The notes under the pieces were generated by a model that did not search any database, was not told the origin of the DNA, and worked only from the letters and a program-made list of their open reading frames with translations. 64,000 nt of DNA, taken from NCBI GenBank assembly GCA_032433765.1, contig JAVIAB010000092.1, positions 68,239,660 to 68,303,659 of the forward strand, read 5' to 3'. The stretch is from Megaustenia siamemsis. Taxonomy: Eukaryota > Mollusca > Gastropoda > Stylommatophora > Ariophantidae. Positions 32,739-45,504 of the stretch are shown piece by piece. The position numbers and the translations under genes were made by a program. Within the stretch, counting starts at the first letter, position 1. Every line of letters begins with the position of its first letter.

Positions 32739-32871
32739 ACTTGTTCCCCTCAATGCAGTGAACACATTGACTGTGCCCAATGTACTGCTCATGGGACTGG
32801 CAAGTACAACAAAGACGAATGTGAATCAGAGTGCAAGAAGGTGACAGTGACTGTCGTTGATACACTTGAAA
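32739..32871 (+). CDS. ITGB: Integrin beta exon K: start of beta-tail domain
   Basis: Acceptor tttatctacag, donor gtaagc, 44 codons plus one base: TCSPQCSEHIDCAQCTAHGT then GKYNKDECESECKKVTVTVV. It matches [31 protein letters not shown] in the beta-tail domain. Confidence 0.95.
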
Positions 32872-33519
32872 GTAAGCCGACACTAAATGTTTTTTAAGAC
32901 AGTTTTTAATGGTTGTAGCTAAAGTCATATTTTAATGCTTCCATCACAAGTATGTTGGTAACACAGTTGTATAAACAGCAGTTTAATAATGATTAACGTA
33001 GTACATACTAGCTGTTATCATTCAAACACCAAAGTATCAAAATAATAACAAAGCAACAAATGATAGAGAATATATTCTTGTTATTCTTCCGTTAATTATG
33101 GTCTTTATCTAATTCATAAAAGAGGAAGATACAAATGTGATGAGATGCTTGAGAAAAACCATTAGCTACTTTTTAGTCAGGTCCAATTGCACGAGTCAAT
33201 GATTTTTTTTTTAATCATGAAAAATCACATACAAATTATGTTAATTCTTTACATATATAAGACTGGGCAATAATAAAAGTTTAGACAATAAAGTTTTTAT
33301 TTATAGAAAAGACATAACATATTACCTGAATAAAAAAGGATATAACACAAGGAATAGTAGTCCCTGTCAGACATAGTTGACTATGGATTTTGCTGCACCC
33401 ATAGGAAATTTTATTTTTTCTTTTCTTTCACAGTGAATTTTTTTTATTATTAATCTGTCTGCTTCTTGCTTAACTTGGAGCTTTAGAGTGTGTTTTCAAA
33501 GACTGTGATCTGCGAGTTA

Positions 33520-34230
33520 TGTTTTTCCAGGCTGCAGTGTTTAAGTTCGGAGACTTCAAGTCATGTCTTGACTATATCGAATATTTTATGTCTATATCGA
33601 TAAGTTTAAAATAATCGGAGTTTTGGCCTTTCCTTAGCCCTTTTGCCATCTACTAGTTGACCATAAAGTATATCTTTTGGTATGTGGCCATCTTTCTTGG
33701 TATGTGGCTATCTTTTTTATTGTATAAGTGGTCAAGCCAGCTTAATCTACATTGTTTGAGCTAATGTAGATGTTTGGGAGGCCTGTGTGAGTGAAGACCT
33801 CCATGTTTGTCACTTTGTCCTTCCAGGTGATACCAAGAGTATGGCGCTGGCTTTGCATATGGAATGCATTTAGTCTTCTTTTATGCTTTGTATAGTTTGT
33901 CCATGATTTGCTGCCATATAGAAGGATACTAATGATATAAGTATTGTAAACTGCTGGCATTGTTTTAGCTGTCAGTTTGCTGTTTTGCCAAAATCACCTA
34001 GAAAAACGGGCAAAGGTGGTAGCAGTTTAACCAATATGGGTGTTAATTTCTGTATCTAAAGATAGTTTGTCAATGATGATGGACCACAGGCAGCTATACT
34101 GCTGCATGACATCAAGTTTGTAGTTGTTGATAAAGATGTCAGGAGGCCGCTTTGATGTCCTGACTGAGTATATTCGTTTTCTGCAAACTTATTGTGAAGC
34201 CGAAGTTTCTCCAGACATGCAAAAAATGAA
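33520..34230 (-). mobile_element. LINE-G reverse transcriptase remnant
   Basis: Minus-strand reading in shifting frames: FGLTISLQKTNILSQ, then TAKTMPAVYNTYIISILLYG, SKSWTNYTKHKRRLNAFHMQ and HTLGITWKDKVTNMEV. This is the C-terminal third of a non-LTR polyprotein. Stops are common. Confidence 0.75.
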
Positions 34231-34402
34231 GACATAGAATAGTGACCATATAACAATTATCCAAACTGTGTCAACTGGGACCACTGACTAAGGGAAAATT
34301 GAAAAAAAAATGGAAAAAATGGTATGGTAAAAGCTTTACGTGATTAGTAGACGACACAGATTTGAACGACGTTTCGGCACAATAGACCTTCTGCAGGAAC
34401 AA

Positions 34403-36589
34403 ACAAACAACATGCACACACAGATATGTAAGTAAACAAAACTAATCCTACATAGCTAACTATGCATTCATTTGCATTTCTTTGCCTTGACCACTGACTA
34501 ATCGGCTAGATAGCTATATGTGATTATATTATTATATGTAAACACCTATAAGGTGAAAAAAGAAGCACTTTAAAGATAATGTTCAAGTAAAAACTTTAAA
34601 TGTTAATCTTTACCATGGGAAGATATGGTACCAGAGAGAACTACTTGGCACCCTTATCTTCATCATCAGGCCTATGGCTTGTGAGACATTTGAACAGATA
34701 TGCAGGGACAGCAAAGACAGGCTATAAAGGCCCAAAAGGTCTCCACCAGTAGTAACTATAGCATGGCTATACTATTTTATACTATTCCGGTCAGTTTTTG
34801 GCTTAACAGCCATTGACACACATAAACTAACAATTGGATGAAATGATCTCTCCATCATCATCCATGATGGACAAACAACATTCATATGTTCTTTAATATT
34901 CATTAAGCAACACCTCTCTTTACACATTTTTATATCAGCCTCTTTATTTTTTTAATGTGTCCATTAAACTATTCCTGTTCTGGTATATTTTTTAGGCTAC
35001 AATACCAAGTTCTTACTCGGAAAATAATAGTCTGTTTCATTCTATCCAAGAAGTTGATTTACATTTTGCTTGGATCATAGTCACAAACTTCTTTTGCCAT
35101 AACATTAAAAAAATAAGTTTAGAATGATTTTGGTTTCATTGTATAATAAAGCAGTGACATGGTGTGAGAGGCACCGTTCACTTCTTTTTGTGGGCTTATC
35201 CACCAATCAATTTCCTTTTTTGATTCTTACATGTGTAACCTTGCATTTTTTAAGATAATGGTAGTCAGGAGAGTTTTTCTTTGTGTGCTGATATAATCTG
35301 TTCTTTTGTTTCTGATATTTTCATGACTTAATGTGACATTCTCAGCAATCTTCATCCACTTTTTTTGTCATGCTCATCAAATCACTTAGTGTGCAGGCAT
35401 GGGTGTCGAATCACTTGTTATGCGTGGCAAACAATTGCGCTTCAATGACTTCTAACTGGCAAGCATGTTTCTTTGTTCTTGTCCGAGCACATGTAGTCAA
35501 AACCAGACTGGGCTGTCAATTTATGTGTAATCTACCATCCCTGCAAAACCGGGTAGATTAAGAGGTGCGTTTTCCACTTCTCCCATGGTTGGGCACATCT
35601 TACACAATTACATCATCAGAATTACCTTCTAAACTGAACTATATAAACAAGTTGGAAATTTGTGAGTGAAAGTAGATGATTTTTTAAATGTAGGGGTTGT
35701 CTTTAATACAATAGATATTCCACTGTACAGCCATTCAAAAATGATGTACCAATGCTAGAGCCACTGAGAGTGACAATTTTGTTGCTGTATTAAAGGTTAA
35801 ATCAGCCAAAACATTGTCTTATTCATTAACTAATTCAAATTGGCGACACACATCTTGTAAAAACAACTTGGATTGGCCATAATTAGTTACATCTAATAAA
35901 TGTTTTGTTTAATCTTCAAGTTACTTTTAAGGGGAACTAAATCCACATAAGAATTAACTTCCTTTTTTCTCTTTTGTTCTATTTTTAAAATTTTCATTCC
36001 AACTTATTTTACATGTGACTTTCTTTACACAGAAATCCTATAATATTGTGAACACAAAAAAAAACAAACTGTAATTCCTGAATATTTTGATGTATGATAT
36101 AAAAACAAACAATAGAAGATCTATAATTCAATTAAGTGGGTGCATCATGTAAAAAAATTGTGTTGGAAAATGAGCGTGTTCAAACGGGTCATCTTATTTT
36201 TCATTGGTATCTAGTAAAGGCTAATTTGCTGTTGAAAATACAAGATCTAATTTGGAAAATACAGGGTGTCTAATTTGCTACAGAACGTGTCATCTCCTCA
36301 ATAATTCTAACACATTGAATATAATGCAACGAAAGGAGTACATTCTTTGTGTGAGAAATGAAAAGGAATGCAACAGCAGTGTGTGTATATGGCTGGCATG
36401 TAATTGTTGCGAAACAGAGTAGCAGGCCACCAGGCATGTCTAATGTGCCTCTTTCATTTGCCTAAGGGCGTCTAGGCAATATAGTTGTTATTCGTGAGAG
36501 TCAGTGTACTCATGTGAGTTCACACAGGATAGATGGAAAATGTACATTATACTCTGAAGTAAGTGTTTATTATTCACATTTATCAGAAA
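34403..36589. other. Integrin intron K-L, no recognised gene
   Basis: AT-rich sequence. A (tt)catcatca-type LINE tail may begin near 34660 on the minus strand, and a cagggtgtctaatttgc word at 36264 resembles a mariner end. I cannot assign either firmly. Confidence 0.5.
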
Positions 36590-37135
36590 ATAAAATTGAC
36601 TGAGCAGAATAGATCAGGCCAAAATAGCATTTAAGAAAATAAAAAACATCTTATGCAATAAATTTGTATCAATAGAAGTAAGAAAGAGAGTTCATCAGTG
36701 CTATGCGTAGCCAGTTCGGACCCATAGAAGCGAATCATGGACAGTAGACAAACAAATGAAAAGAAGATTAGAGGCCACACAGTTGGGATTTCTCAGAAAA
36801 AACATTAAAAGTTCTCTGGACAGCTAAAAAGACCAATGAGGATATTCTCTAAGAGGCCAACACAAAACGGGAGCTCCTAAAAAACATCAGAAAGAAGCAA
36901 TCAACATTTTTCAAGCACATCATGAGAAAAGGAAATTTGGAATACTTGGTTACAACTGGCAAAATACTGGGGAAGAGAGATTGTGAATGACAAAGAGAGA
37001 AAATACTAGATGGCTTGGTGTCATGGCATGGAAAATGGTCAACAACAGAATTAATACAATGCGCTGCGGATAGAGCATTGTGGAAGGACATAATCGCCTA
37101 AGCCAACCGATATTGCACATGAAGATGATGATGAG
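36590..37135 (+). mobile_element. LINE-I 3' remnant
   Basis: Plus-strand reading with stops: RIDQAKIAFKKIKNILCNKF, then SESWTVDKQMKRRLEATQLG, WKMVNNRINTMRC and a (GAT)n tail. It is the C-terminal part of a YADD-type LINE similar to LINE-B. Fragments recur at 29010 and 56112. Confidence 0.7.
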
Positions 37136-37685
37136 AATCGATGAAGTCATGCCAACAGTAATTCCAGAAGTTTAGTGGTCAACATCTGCTGAGCAAGTCT
37201 AGCCTGCTTATTTCATATGGGGATATCAAAAGGGAGAGTTTACCAAAAAAAAACCACAAACCATAGATGCCTTTAAAGCAAACATTACAGAAGAAACTCT
37301 TGGCAGCAACAATTGATGTACTGGCTAGCACTTTCCAAAATATGTTGCCCCTGGTTAAGTCTTGCTTGGATGCAAATGTATTGATGTCATAACATTTCTT
37401 ACAAAATGAGTTAAGTCCACTTCAAATTTCTTTGCAATAACCTCATTAGTGATAAAACCATTCAACAAATTCCAGGTTCCATAGCAAGTGAGACTCCTTA
37501 TATTGTTTTCATTATGAAATTAAAATATTGGTTTATATACCAGCATTAACCACTTCAACTATTTCATATCACCTTTAGTGTTTTCATGGAAACCACATTT
37601 TAAAAATTCCTCTGTGATGTTTTATAATTTTATCTGACAACAAAATTGTGGAATAATTCTCTGCTTTATTGCATGTTTTTTTTAG

Positions 37686-37799
37686 TCAGAACTGATGTAA
37701 GACAATGTGAAGGAATTGATGTTGACAGCTGTACATTTTTCTTCACATACGAATACACTTCACAGAATGATGTTTTAATTAAGGCACAGAAAACCAAAG
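37686..37799 (+). CDS. ITGB: Integrin beta exon L: beta-tail domain
   Basis: Acceptor gcatgttttttttag, donor gtaagt. RTDVRQCEGIDVDSCTFFFT and then YEYTSQNDVLIKAQKTK match the [27 protein letters not shown] segment just outside the membrane. One base carries over to exon M's Asp codon. Confidence 0.94.
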
Positions 37800-38049
37800 G
37801 TAAGTTTATTTGGGCAAAGCTGTATCTAATCTTTGAATCTGAAGTTAATTAACTTTACATAAGTTAATGATGTCTGGTGATCATTGATAAAAAATTAAAT
37901 ATGCTTTTTTTATCATTTGTCTTTGTGAGTTATTTTTTTTAAAAATAATAATTCTACCAAACAAGATGTGAGCTGAAAACATTTGTTGACTGCTTTTGTC
38001 AGGGCCAGCGAACCAGAAGATGAAGTAATTAATCTAAACTGTAATATAT

Positions 38050-38390
38050 TGATCTGGGGCCAAGACACCCACAACAGCAACGGGATTGGGAGCAATCAGT
38101 GTTCCAGCTGACTGCTTGTATTAGGATGGGCAAACAATAGTGCGGATCCATACCCTATTCCACCTTCCTTGCCCCTGGAAGCAGAATGATCGCTCTAGCC
38201 AGGTGAGTAGGGACCAAAGAGGAAGGGCAAACTGGTGCTCAAAAATGATGTGCTGAGGTCAGATGTGTTGGGTTACAACTATTACAGCTTTGCTGCAAAC
38301 TATAAAACAACACATCTATACCCGTTTAACATCTTTTTAAGAGTAGGTGATGAAGACTTATAATTATCAGGTGAACGTTGGAAAGAAATA
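38050..38390 (+). repeat. Dispersed repeat R3 copy
   Basis: It shares ccacaacagcaacgggattg-like start, gggcaaactggtgctcaaaa, gatgtgctgaggtc and cagctttgctgcaaactata with the other R3 copies. Confidence 0.55.
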
Positions 38391-38411
38391 GTTTGGTTCA
38401 TAAGCATAAAT

Positions 38412-38656
38412 AGATACCACGATAGCTCAGTGGACTACAAAGAAGTTGAATTTGATCTTGATCAACAGCTTCCAGGTACAAATCAAGTCTTAAATGAGTA
38501 CCAGATTTTTTTTTCTGGGAAAGTAAAGGACACCGGCATAATACTGACAACATTACCTCAGAAATCATGTGCCAAAAGTTTGTAAAAATTATGATCACTA
38601 ACGCCATATTCCTTATACACCACTTGGCATGAAGAGGCTCTTTACTTTACTTACTT
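38412..38656 (+). mobile_element. SINE-1 copy, diverged
   Basis: A box cgatagctcagtgg, with a deletion in the tRNA-like head. The body and caccacttggcatgaa hairpin remnant are present. The duplication ataagcataaat flanks it (38400-38411 and 38657-38668). Confidence 0.87.
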
Positions 38657-38668
38657 ATAAGCATAAAT

Positions 38669-40263
38669 GAGTGGCAGTTTGTTTTTTTAACAAGAGTCTG
38701 CATTTGCTGTTGCAGTGAACCAGCGTCATAGTACCTGTTGTACCAATTATTATCAACAACTCATTTATTGTTGCCACAGATTCCATTGCATAGAATCTTG
38801 TGACTGAGACCTGGCTGTGTAGAGACAATGTTAAGTTCTCATTATCATGATAGATAAGGTACTGATCATAATCATAGAGTACATATTCTTAACAGATGGA
38901 GCTTGACTGAAAAACAAGCCTGGATGAAAATATAGGCATAGTCGGATTGACTTTATCCGTCATAATAAACATGACATCTTCAACTTTAATTAATAGTTTA
39001 ATGACCAAGACAAAGGGTATAATCTCTCCACCTTCACTATAAATGATTAATGTCAGGAAAATTTTCTTGAATTAGCTGCTAAAGACATATTGAATCCTGT
39101 ATCTGTATTATTGCTTGTATGTATTCAACACAATGGAGTCACTTCTCTGTGTACAGCTCCTGATGTTCATTTCAGCTCTCTGGGCTCTTTTATTGGCCCT
39201 GTTACAATATTTAGTTAATTGGACAACACAGACTTGGCATAGTCACGATTTGAAAACCGAGGCCATAATAAAATGAAGCATTGGCTGCTGATCTTTTATT
39301 GATAAAGCCAACAATTTGTGCTTTAAAAATATTGATCATGTAAATATAGTTATAAACATCAGGTCTCATTTACAAACAACAAACCCTTTGTGATAAATCA
39401 CTTATCATTGAATCTGTTGAGAAACACTGCACAACTTCATAGAATTAACCATTCTAGCAATCATCCAGCTAACATTTAACTCACAGTTAATGATGGACAA
39501 AATGTGATCTAATCTCATTGTTTAATAGTTATACCAGTCTCTCTTCTCCCGTGTGTCCTTCTTTACTGCCAGAGCTAGACTCAACTGTCTATCCCAAAAG
39601 CCCACTTTCGTTCAGTCTCATGGATGCTTAATGCTCAGGTAAACTATTAGTTCATGCTTTTCCTAATAATTTTACCTAAGGCATATTTCCATTATTTATC
39701 TCATTCAGCCCTGTCACTATGGTCTGTTCCTACACTTTTATTCTTGTATACTATAACTTTCTCCAACCCTGCCTACACTGGCATATTCCTGGCTTTTGTT
39801 ACTTTAGCTCAAGATATATAACAAAACTATAACAGCAGGAGTGTATATCAACAAAAATGCTCTCAGGGTAACTTCTGCAATTCCTATAGTTGATATATTA
39901 CTTATGGCCTAGAAGACAAGAAGCCAGTCTGAGAAAGAAATAATTGATGAAGCTTCAGTCTTAGGTTTGTAGAAATTCAGAGTTCTGCATGAAAAATGTA
40001 GGATTGAGTGACAACTACAGGATGAATTCTATTAGTAATGCTGGAGTTCAATCAGCATGCATTCTCTGAGGTAAACTGCTGGAGGACAAGGCACCTGGAT
40101 CTGATTGAAATACAACCAAGTTGACTCTTGTAGCCAGTAGCTGACTACTAGGGAAGACACGAGAAAGTGATTCTTTTTCTTATCCTAATATAACTAAACA
40201 TAACATTGAAGTCACTGTGTCTGAGGTCATAAGTTGTACATTATGCTTAGTTTATGTTTGCAG
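38669..40263. other. Integrin intron L-M, no recognised gene
   Basis: No transposon domain, tandem array or open frame that I can support. Base composition is ordinary for the window. Confidence 0.55.
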
Positions 40264-40430
40264 ATTGTGCAGCAGAAGTTAATGTTGCTGCCATTGTGGG
40301 TGGAACTGTGGCAGCTGTTGTTCTCATTCCTCTCCTGATCATTTGCCTCATCATATTCATCCGTAACCGTAGAGATGCCAAGGAGTATGCTGAGTTCAGG
40401 AGAGAAAGGGACAGAGCTAAGTGGGATTCT
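40264..40430 (+). CDS. ITGB: Integrin beta exon M: transmembrane helix and juxtamembrane tail
   Basis: Acceptor gtttatgtttgcag, donor gtaagt. Two leading bases complete Asp, then CAAEVNVAAIVGGTVAAVVL and IPLLIICLIIFIRNRRDAKE, then YAEFRRERDRAKWDS. A hydrophobic span of about 23 residues is followed by the basic stop-transfer RNRRDAKEYAEFRRER, equivalent to the family's HDRREFAKFEKEKxNAKWD. This segment binds talin and the alpha-chain clasp. Confidence 0.97.
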
Positions 40431-40904
40431 GTAAGTTTGTGATCTTTTGAGTTATAAGTTAACAGACCTTGGTGGTGTTGATAAGACAGATCTAGGTGGA
40501 GTTCATAAAAGTCTAGATGATATTGATAAAACAGTTCTAGGTGGGTTTGATAAAAGAGATCTTGGTAAGGTTGAAATGACAGATAGTTGGCAATTGGTTA
40601 TTGATCCAATAGCCTATATCCTTCTGTTCTCTGCCATTGAAAATCTTAATTGTATACAATGCACTTTTGTGATCACTATAAAAGTATATTTTACTTTTAT
40701 ATATGTACGTATGTAAGTATTTGTGCATGTGTGTGATGATTGCTGTATGAAAACAGTTCACAAAAATATAATCATGAGGAATATGTTACTGACTGGCTTT
40801 TTTAACAAAGAAGAGTGAAGAAGATGAAAAAAAAAAAAAACCCTGCAGGCCATATGTTGGGTAGGAAAGTGCTAGTGGTTTTTAAAAACTGTTGGCACAT
40901 TCTT

Positions 40905-41062
40905 GGGTAGTATGATCAGCTTCATGCCAGTGGTACTGTCTTTTCCAGAAAAATCCAGTAGTCGTTTAAGGTTGGGTGAACCTAGAAGCCTTCAATTTTT
41001 ACTTGATCTCTCTCATACCCTGGTAGAACAGTTCACAAACTACTGCTCTACCATGGCTCCCA
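40905..41062 (-). mobile_element. SINE-1 copy, degenerate
   Basis: It retains ttttccagaaaaatccagta, gtttaaggttgggtgaacct and, at the right, an A-box remnant ccatggtagagcagta on the minus strand. Confidence 0.6.
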
Positions 41063-42034
41063 GTGATGAGTAAAACAACTCAAACTGGCTTTAGCCCTTT
41101 CACTAGTAAACTACTATACTATTTTCACTTTTCTGCAAGCTATAATCTCTCTTGCAGAGTGTATATTTTTGTTGTTCTCTCTGGCAATTGCTACTTTGCT
41201 TTCTCCAACATGACAACTGCATAAGTTGCACTTTATTGTGCTTTACAGTTAAGAGTTTCAGTATTTGCACCTTTCAACTTAAAACAGCGGACTTCATTGA
41301 GTACCAGATTTATCTTTCCTCATTGTTCTCTGTTCAGTTAATGAGACTGGTTAGTTTGCTTCAAGGTCCTCGATGGAGAGGTGGAGTAAGGTCTTCATCA
41401 GTTCTGATTCACTGAGTCTGGCACCATTAACCAACTCTGTGTTTCTGACCATGTTGAGTACAATCACACCATTGTAGATAGAATATTAAAGTCCCAAGTA
41501 CATACTTATCTTTGAGTCAGGGCTGATTTACTATATCCATTACACAGTAAGATTGATAGGAAAAAAGGGCAGCAGACATAAAAGATGAAATCATGGATGA
41601 CTCAGACTGAGGACATTCATTATTTAACTGATTTGTCCAATGGGGGATATTGAGCCAGGGAAGGAGTGGAAATGGGTACCTGCAGACTGCTCTACATCCT
41701 ATTCAGATTGCATCACTTTGAACAGAGAATGCAAATAACACAACCCTGTGTTTAAGGAGACAGAGGTGCAGGTCTTGATTTATGATGAGACCTGAGGGCA
41801 AGGCAGTCATTTACATTTAATGGGTCTGTTATTAGGCATACTTGGAGCATATGGTTATCACGGCCCAGATAGAAGGAAGAATAGTACAGTACAGGAAGAT
41901 AGCAGTGCTCTCACTGTAACTACAAGTAGTTTGACCATGGCAGTTAACTGAAGCAATGGCCTGACTAGAAACACACACAGTCTTTTACTCAAGTCTGATT
42001 TCTGAGTGACCCAATGAGTAGTAAAGTAAAAAAA
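41063..42034. other. Integrin intron M-N, unresolved part
   Basis: No recognised element or open frame of interest. Confidence 0.5.
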
Positions 42035-42175
42035 AAGTAAAGAGCCCCGGTAATACCAACCACATTACACCAAAAAAATCATGTGCCGAAGGTCTGTAAA
42101 ATTTATGGCCACTAACACTATATTCACCTGTACGCCACTTGGCGTGACCGGGGCTCTTCACTATTTTTTTTACTG
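42035..42175 (+). mobile_element. SINE-1 copy, 5'-truncated
   Basis: It begins within the body (ggtaataccaaccacattac) and runs through the hairpin acgccacttggcgt to the T-rich tail. The tRNA-like head is absent. Confidence 0.8.
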
Positions 42176-42184
42176 TACAGCCAT

Positions 42185-42420
42185 GTCTAGACTATATAAA
42201 CATCGGGTCAAAAAAGAAGCAAGAGAGAAGTGCTACACGAAGAGATAGAAGAAAAGTAAATCAACTCTACACTGGAGTCGTCAGTCTCCACATACTGAGG
42301 GGACATACTGGGGAGGAGATCTGAGTAGTTATGGACATATCGTTGTGCATTAAGGTTGATCATCCAGCTAAACTCAAATGAACTGCATCTGTATTGGACC
42401 CCAAATGAAGTCACTGCACA
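42185..42420 (+). mobile_element. LINE-E 3'-end fragment
   Basis: Degenerate codons corresponding to the LINE-E end: aactctacactggagtcgtc, tgaggggacatactg and ggagatctgagtagttatgg. Compare 55460-55560. Confidence 0.6.
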
Positions 42421-42531
42421 TCTTGTATCACCTTAGCATTTTGATATATGAATAGTTTTCTTCTCATTGCCTTACCTTCATTGGCTCTGTTGGTCAAATA
42501 ACAGTCAACAACTGTTTTGGAGACAGTAATT

Positions 42532-42533
<2 letters not shown>

Positions 42534-42589
<56 letters not shown>
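42534..42589. repeat. (AT)n microsatellite
   Basis: Pure AT dinucleotide run of about 56 bp in the integrin intron. Confidence 0.98.
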
Positions 42590-42592
<3 letters not shown>

Positions 42593-43051
42593 ATATTATA
42601 ATGAGATCCTTGGGGCCATCGAAATATTGTAGTTATAACCAATTTGTTTAATATCAGGGGAATATACTGTGTAAATTTTAGAAACAGGTTGAGTGGTTAC
42701 ATCCCTTGCTTGCATAAAACTCGTTATTAAGTAATCACTAAGCATTACTGTCTGATAACGAAGTATCCGATTTGTGTGAGGGATATTCAATAAGAGATGT
42801 ACCCCGAGCCCACATGTCTCAGCTACCTTCTTCACTGCAAAGGGCTGTCTCTGGATTTAAAGAAAGAGTCGATTGTACGCTGTTTTGGGACTTTGCAAAA
42901 TCAAGTAGTACAAGGCTATCAATAAAGTTGAGTTTTGTCAGTGCTATAAAGCAAAGCTCTCATACTGTTGTATCGGGTGTAATACCGACCACATTTCCCC
43001 AAAAATCATGTGGTGAAAGTCTTTAAATTTTATGGTCACTAACACCATATT

Positions 43052-44701
43052 ACTGTACGAAAATTAACACAGCAAAAACAGGCTATAAGAATAAGCAAAT
43101 TAAGACACCCATTAAACATTAAGATCAAAGATAAAGAAATAAAACAAGTAGAGGAATTCAAGTATTTAGGCACAATGTTCACAGAAGATGGAAAACTAGA
43201 CAGAGAAATTGACATGCGAATACAAAAAGCAAATGCTGTCACTTACCAGCTTTCACCATTGCTAAGACATCCAAACATTTCTATGCCAGCTAAACAACAA
43301 ATGATAAATAGCATTTTCATACCAACTTTGTGCTATGAAAGTCAAACATGGACCCTTTCTAAATCCCATTTAAGAAAGATCAATACATGTGAGATGCGAT
43401 GCTTGAGAAAAGTAACAAACAACACAAGAACAGATAGAATACCAAATGAAACCATAAGAAAAATGGTAGGAACTAAACACTGCCAACAAAATATAGAACA
43501 ACTTAAATGGTTTAAAAGAGTTCTCTACACCCATTGATATAAAAAGAGGAGTAAGACAAGGATGCATCCTATCACCAAGCTTGTTCAATCTATACACTGA
43601 GCAAATCTTTAAAAACATCATAGAGATGCCAGGCCTACAAATTAATGGAAAGATAATCAATAACCTAAGATATGCTGACGATACTGTACTACTAGCAGAA
43701 AATCCTAAAGACCTACAACAATTACTTAATGAAATAAACACGACAAGCAAAAAATATGGACTAGATATGAATATCAAAAAGACTAAAACTATGATCATAA
43801 ACAAAGAAAATACTCAAAACCCACAAGTGGATATCAAATTGAAGGAATAGACCTTGAGACAGTTCAGAACTATAACTACCTTGGACATACTATAACCAGT
43901 GATGGAAAATGTACAACTGAAATAAACAAAAGAATAGGAATGGCAAAAAGTAATTTTAATGCCATGAAGGACATACTAACATCAAAACAAATAACACCAG
44001 AGCTAAAACTAAGAATAGCAAAATGTTACATCTTCTCAATATTCCTATATGGTGCTGAAACATGGACATTAGACAAGAAAACAGAACAGAGAATTGAAGC
44101 CTTTGAAATGTGGATATATAGAAGAATAGGTAGAATTGGATGGAAGGAAAAGAAAACAAATGACAAAGTCTTAAAACAACTAAAAATGAAAAGAGAACTT
44201 CTGAACACAATTAGAACAAGACAAATGCGATTCTTAGGCCATGTTAAAAGACACAACAGCCTACTGAAAGTGATCCTGGAGGGGAAAATACAAGGTAAAA
44301 GAGGCAGAGGCAGACCAAGATTACATGGACGAGTAACATCAAAAGATGGACAAATCAACCGATGACAACCTGCACCATCAAAGCAAGAGATAGAGCAAAA
44401 TGGCGCTCCATGGTAGCCAACCCTCGTTGCGGAGACGGCACTCAATGATGATGATGAAATGGTTTGGCCACCTGGTCAGAATGAACCCTTACCAATCACC
44501 ATCAAGGGCGTTCTTCTCGAGAATGCATGGAAAAAGACCAAGAGAAAGACCCAGAAGAAGATGGATAGATGAAGTGACAGAGACATGTAACAACAAAGGG
44601 AAATCACTAATTCAGACAGTTCGAGCAGCTCAAGAACGACAAATGATATAAACCACGACACCTTTTTGGTATCAGTGAAAAGAGAAAAGAAGAATAAGAA
44701 G
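43052..44701 (+). mobile_element. LINE-C copy, inserted in SINE-1, itself split
   Basis: The left part (43052-43513) encodes FKYLGTMFTEDGKLDREIDM and SQTWTLSKSHLRKINTCEMR. The right part (44457-44701) encodes KWFGHLVRMNPYQSPSRAFF, KRPRERPRRRWIDEVTE and an AAGAAG-type tail. Between them sits LINE-B. The reading frame runs NIEQLKWF into GHLVRMN once LINE-B is removed. Confidence 0.88.
43514..44456 (+). mobile_element. LINE-B copy nested in LINE-C
   Basis: It starts 5'-truncated at about STPIDIKRGVRQGC and continues with LSPSLFNLYTEQIFKNIIEM, LRYADDTVLLAENPKDL (active site), AKCYIFSIFLYGAETWTLDK and KRGRGRPRL, ending (ATG)n. A 9-bp duplication aaatggttt flanks it (43505-43513 and 44457-44465). 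One frameshift near 43848. Confidence 0.9.
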
Positions 44702-44760
44702 AACACCATATTCCCTATATGCCACTTGGCGTGACAGAGGCTCTTTACTTTTTTACTTAC

Positions 44761-45504
44761 AATGAAACAGATTATCGATATCTGTGCGATCACCAGCTGT
44801 TGTGGATGATAGTGGCTCACCAATGGAATCAAGCAAGTGCGACTTGTTGCAGGAGCTACTGAGTTAAGTGCTTTGTGCACACCATGAGCTGTGCGTTTCA
44901 TCCATTTTAACTGTGTTTCGATATTCCAATTGTTTACGATTAATGATATCGTATGACAGGGAACAGATGGTTATGTTCATTTTCTGTGCGGTTTCGCCTT
45001 ATTTCTTGTGCTGAGACTGCTATGATGGGGACTACAGCTACCTTTCTTTGTTTGGGAGATGAGATAGTAATTTGGGTGATTCCACTGGCACGGGTGATTG
45101 AGCAATTAAGGATTTTAATTTTTTTACAGTGATACTGGGGCCTTCCATAACCATAATCCAAACAAAACAGTTAGTCATTAGGATTCTGTTGACCATATCC
45201 TCAAGGTACCATTACCCATTCAGTCATAATTTGAACTCTAGAGAGAAGGAAGTAGAGGACCACCGCAGGCCACTTGGTAAAGACTTCTGAAGAAAAAGAT
45301 GGAGCAGACATGGGACAGGTCTTCTGCAATGCAATGACATGGGGTAATAAATTGGAGATTGTTGCTTGCTTTCAATATGTCACAAGAGAGAATGTTCACC
45401 AATGATAGCTTCACTTGTTTGTTGTGAAGAAGAATGTTAAATATAATGTTCAAGTAAATACAAAATCTTAATTTATTAAATTATATTTCTTATTATCTTT
45501 TCAG
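44761..45504. other. Integrin intron M-N, 3' part
   Basis: No element identified with confidence. It ends at the polypyrimidine acceptor tattatcttttcag used by the last exon. Confidence 0.55.

Larger units (their letters stand above)
42968..44760 (+). mobile_element. SINE-1 copy split by nested LINEs
   Basis: The left half (tgtaataccgaccacatttc to aacaccatatt, ending 43051) and the right half (aacaccatattccctatatg through gccacttggcgtgac to the tail, 44702-44760) form one 5'-truncated SINE-1. The 11-bp aacaccatatt is duplicated on both sides of the LINE-C insert. Confidence 0.9.
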
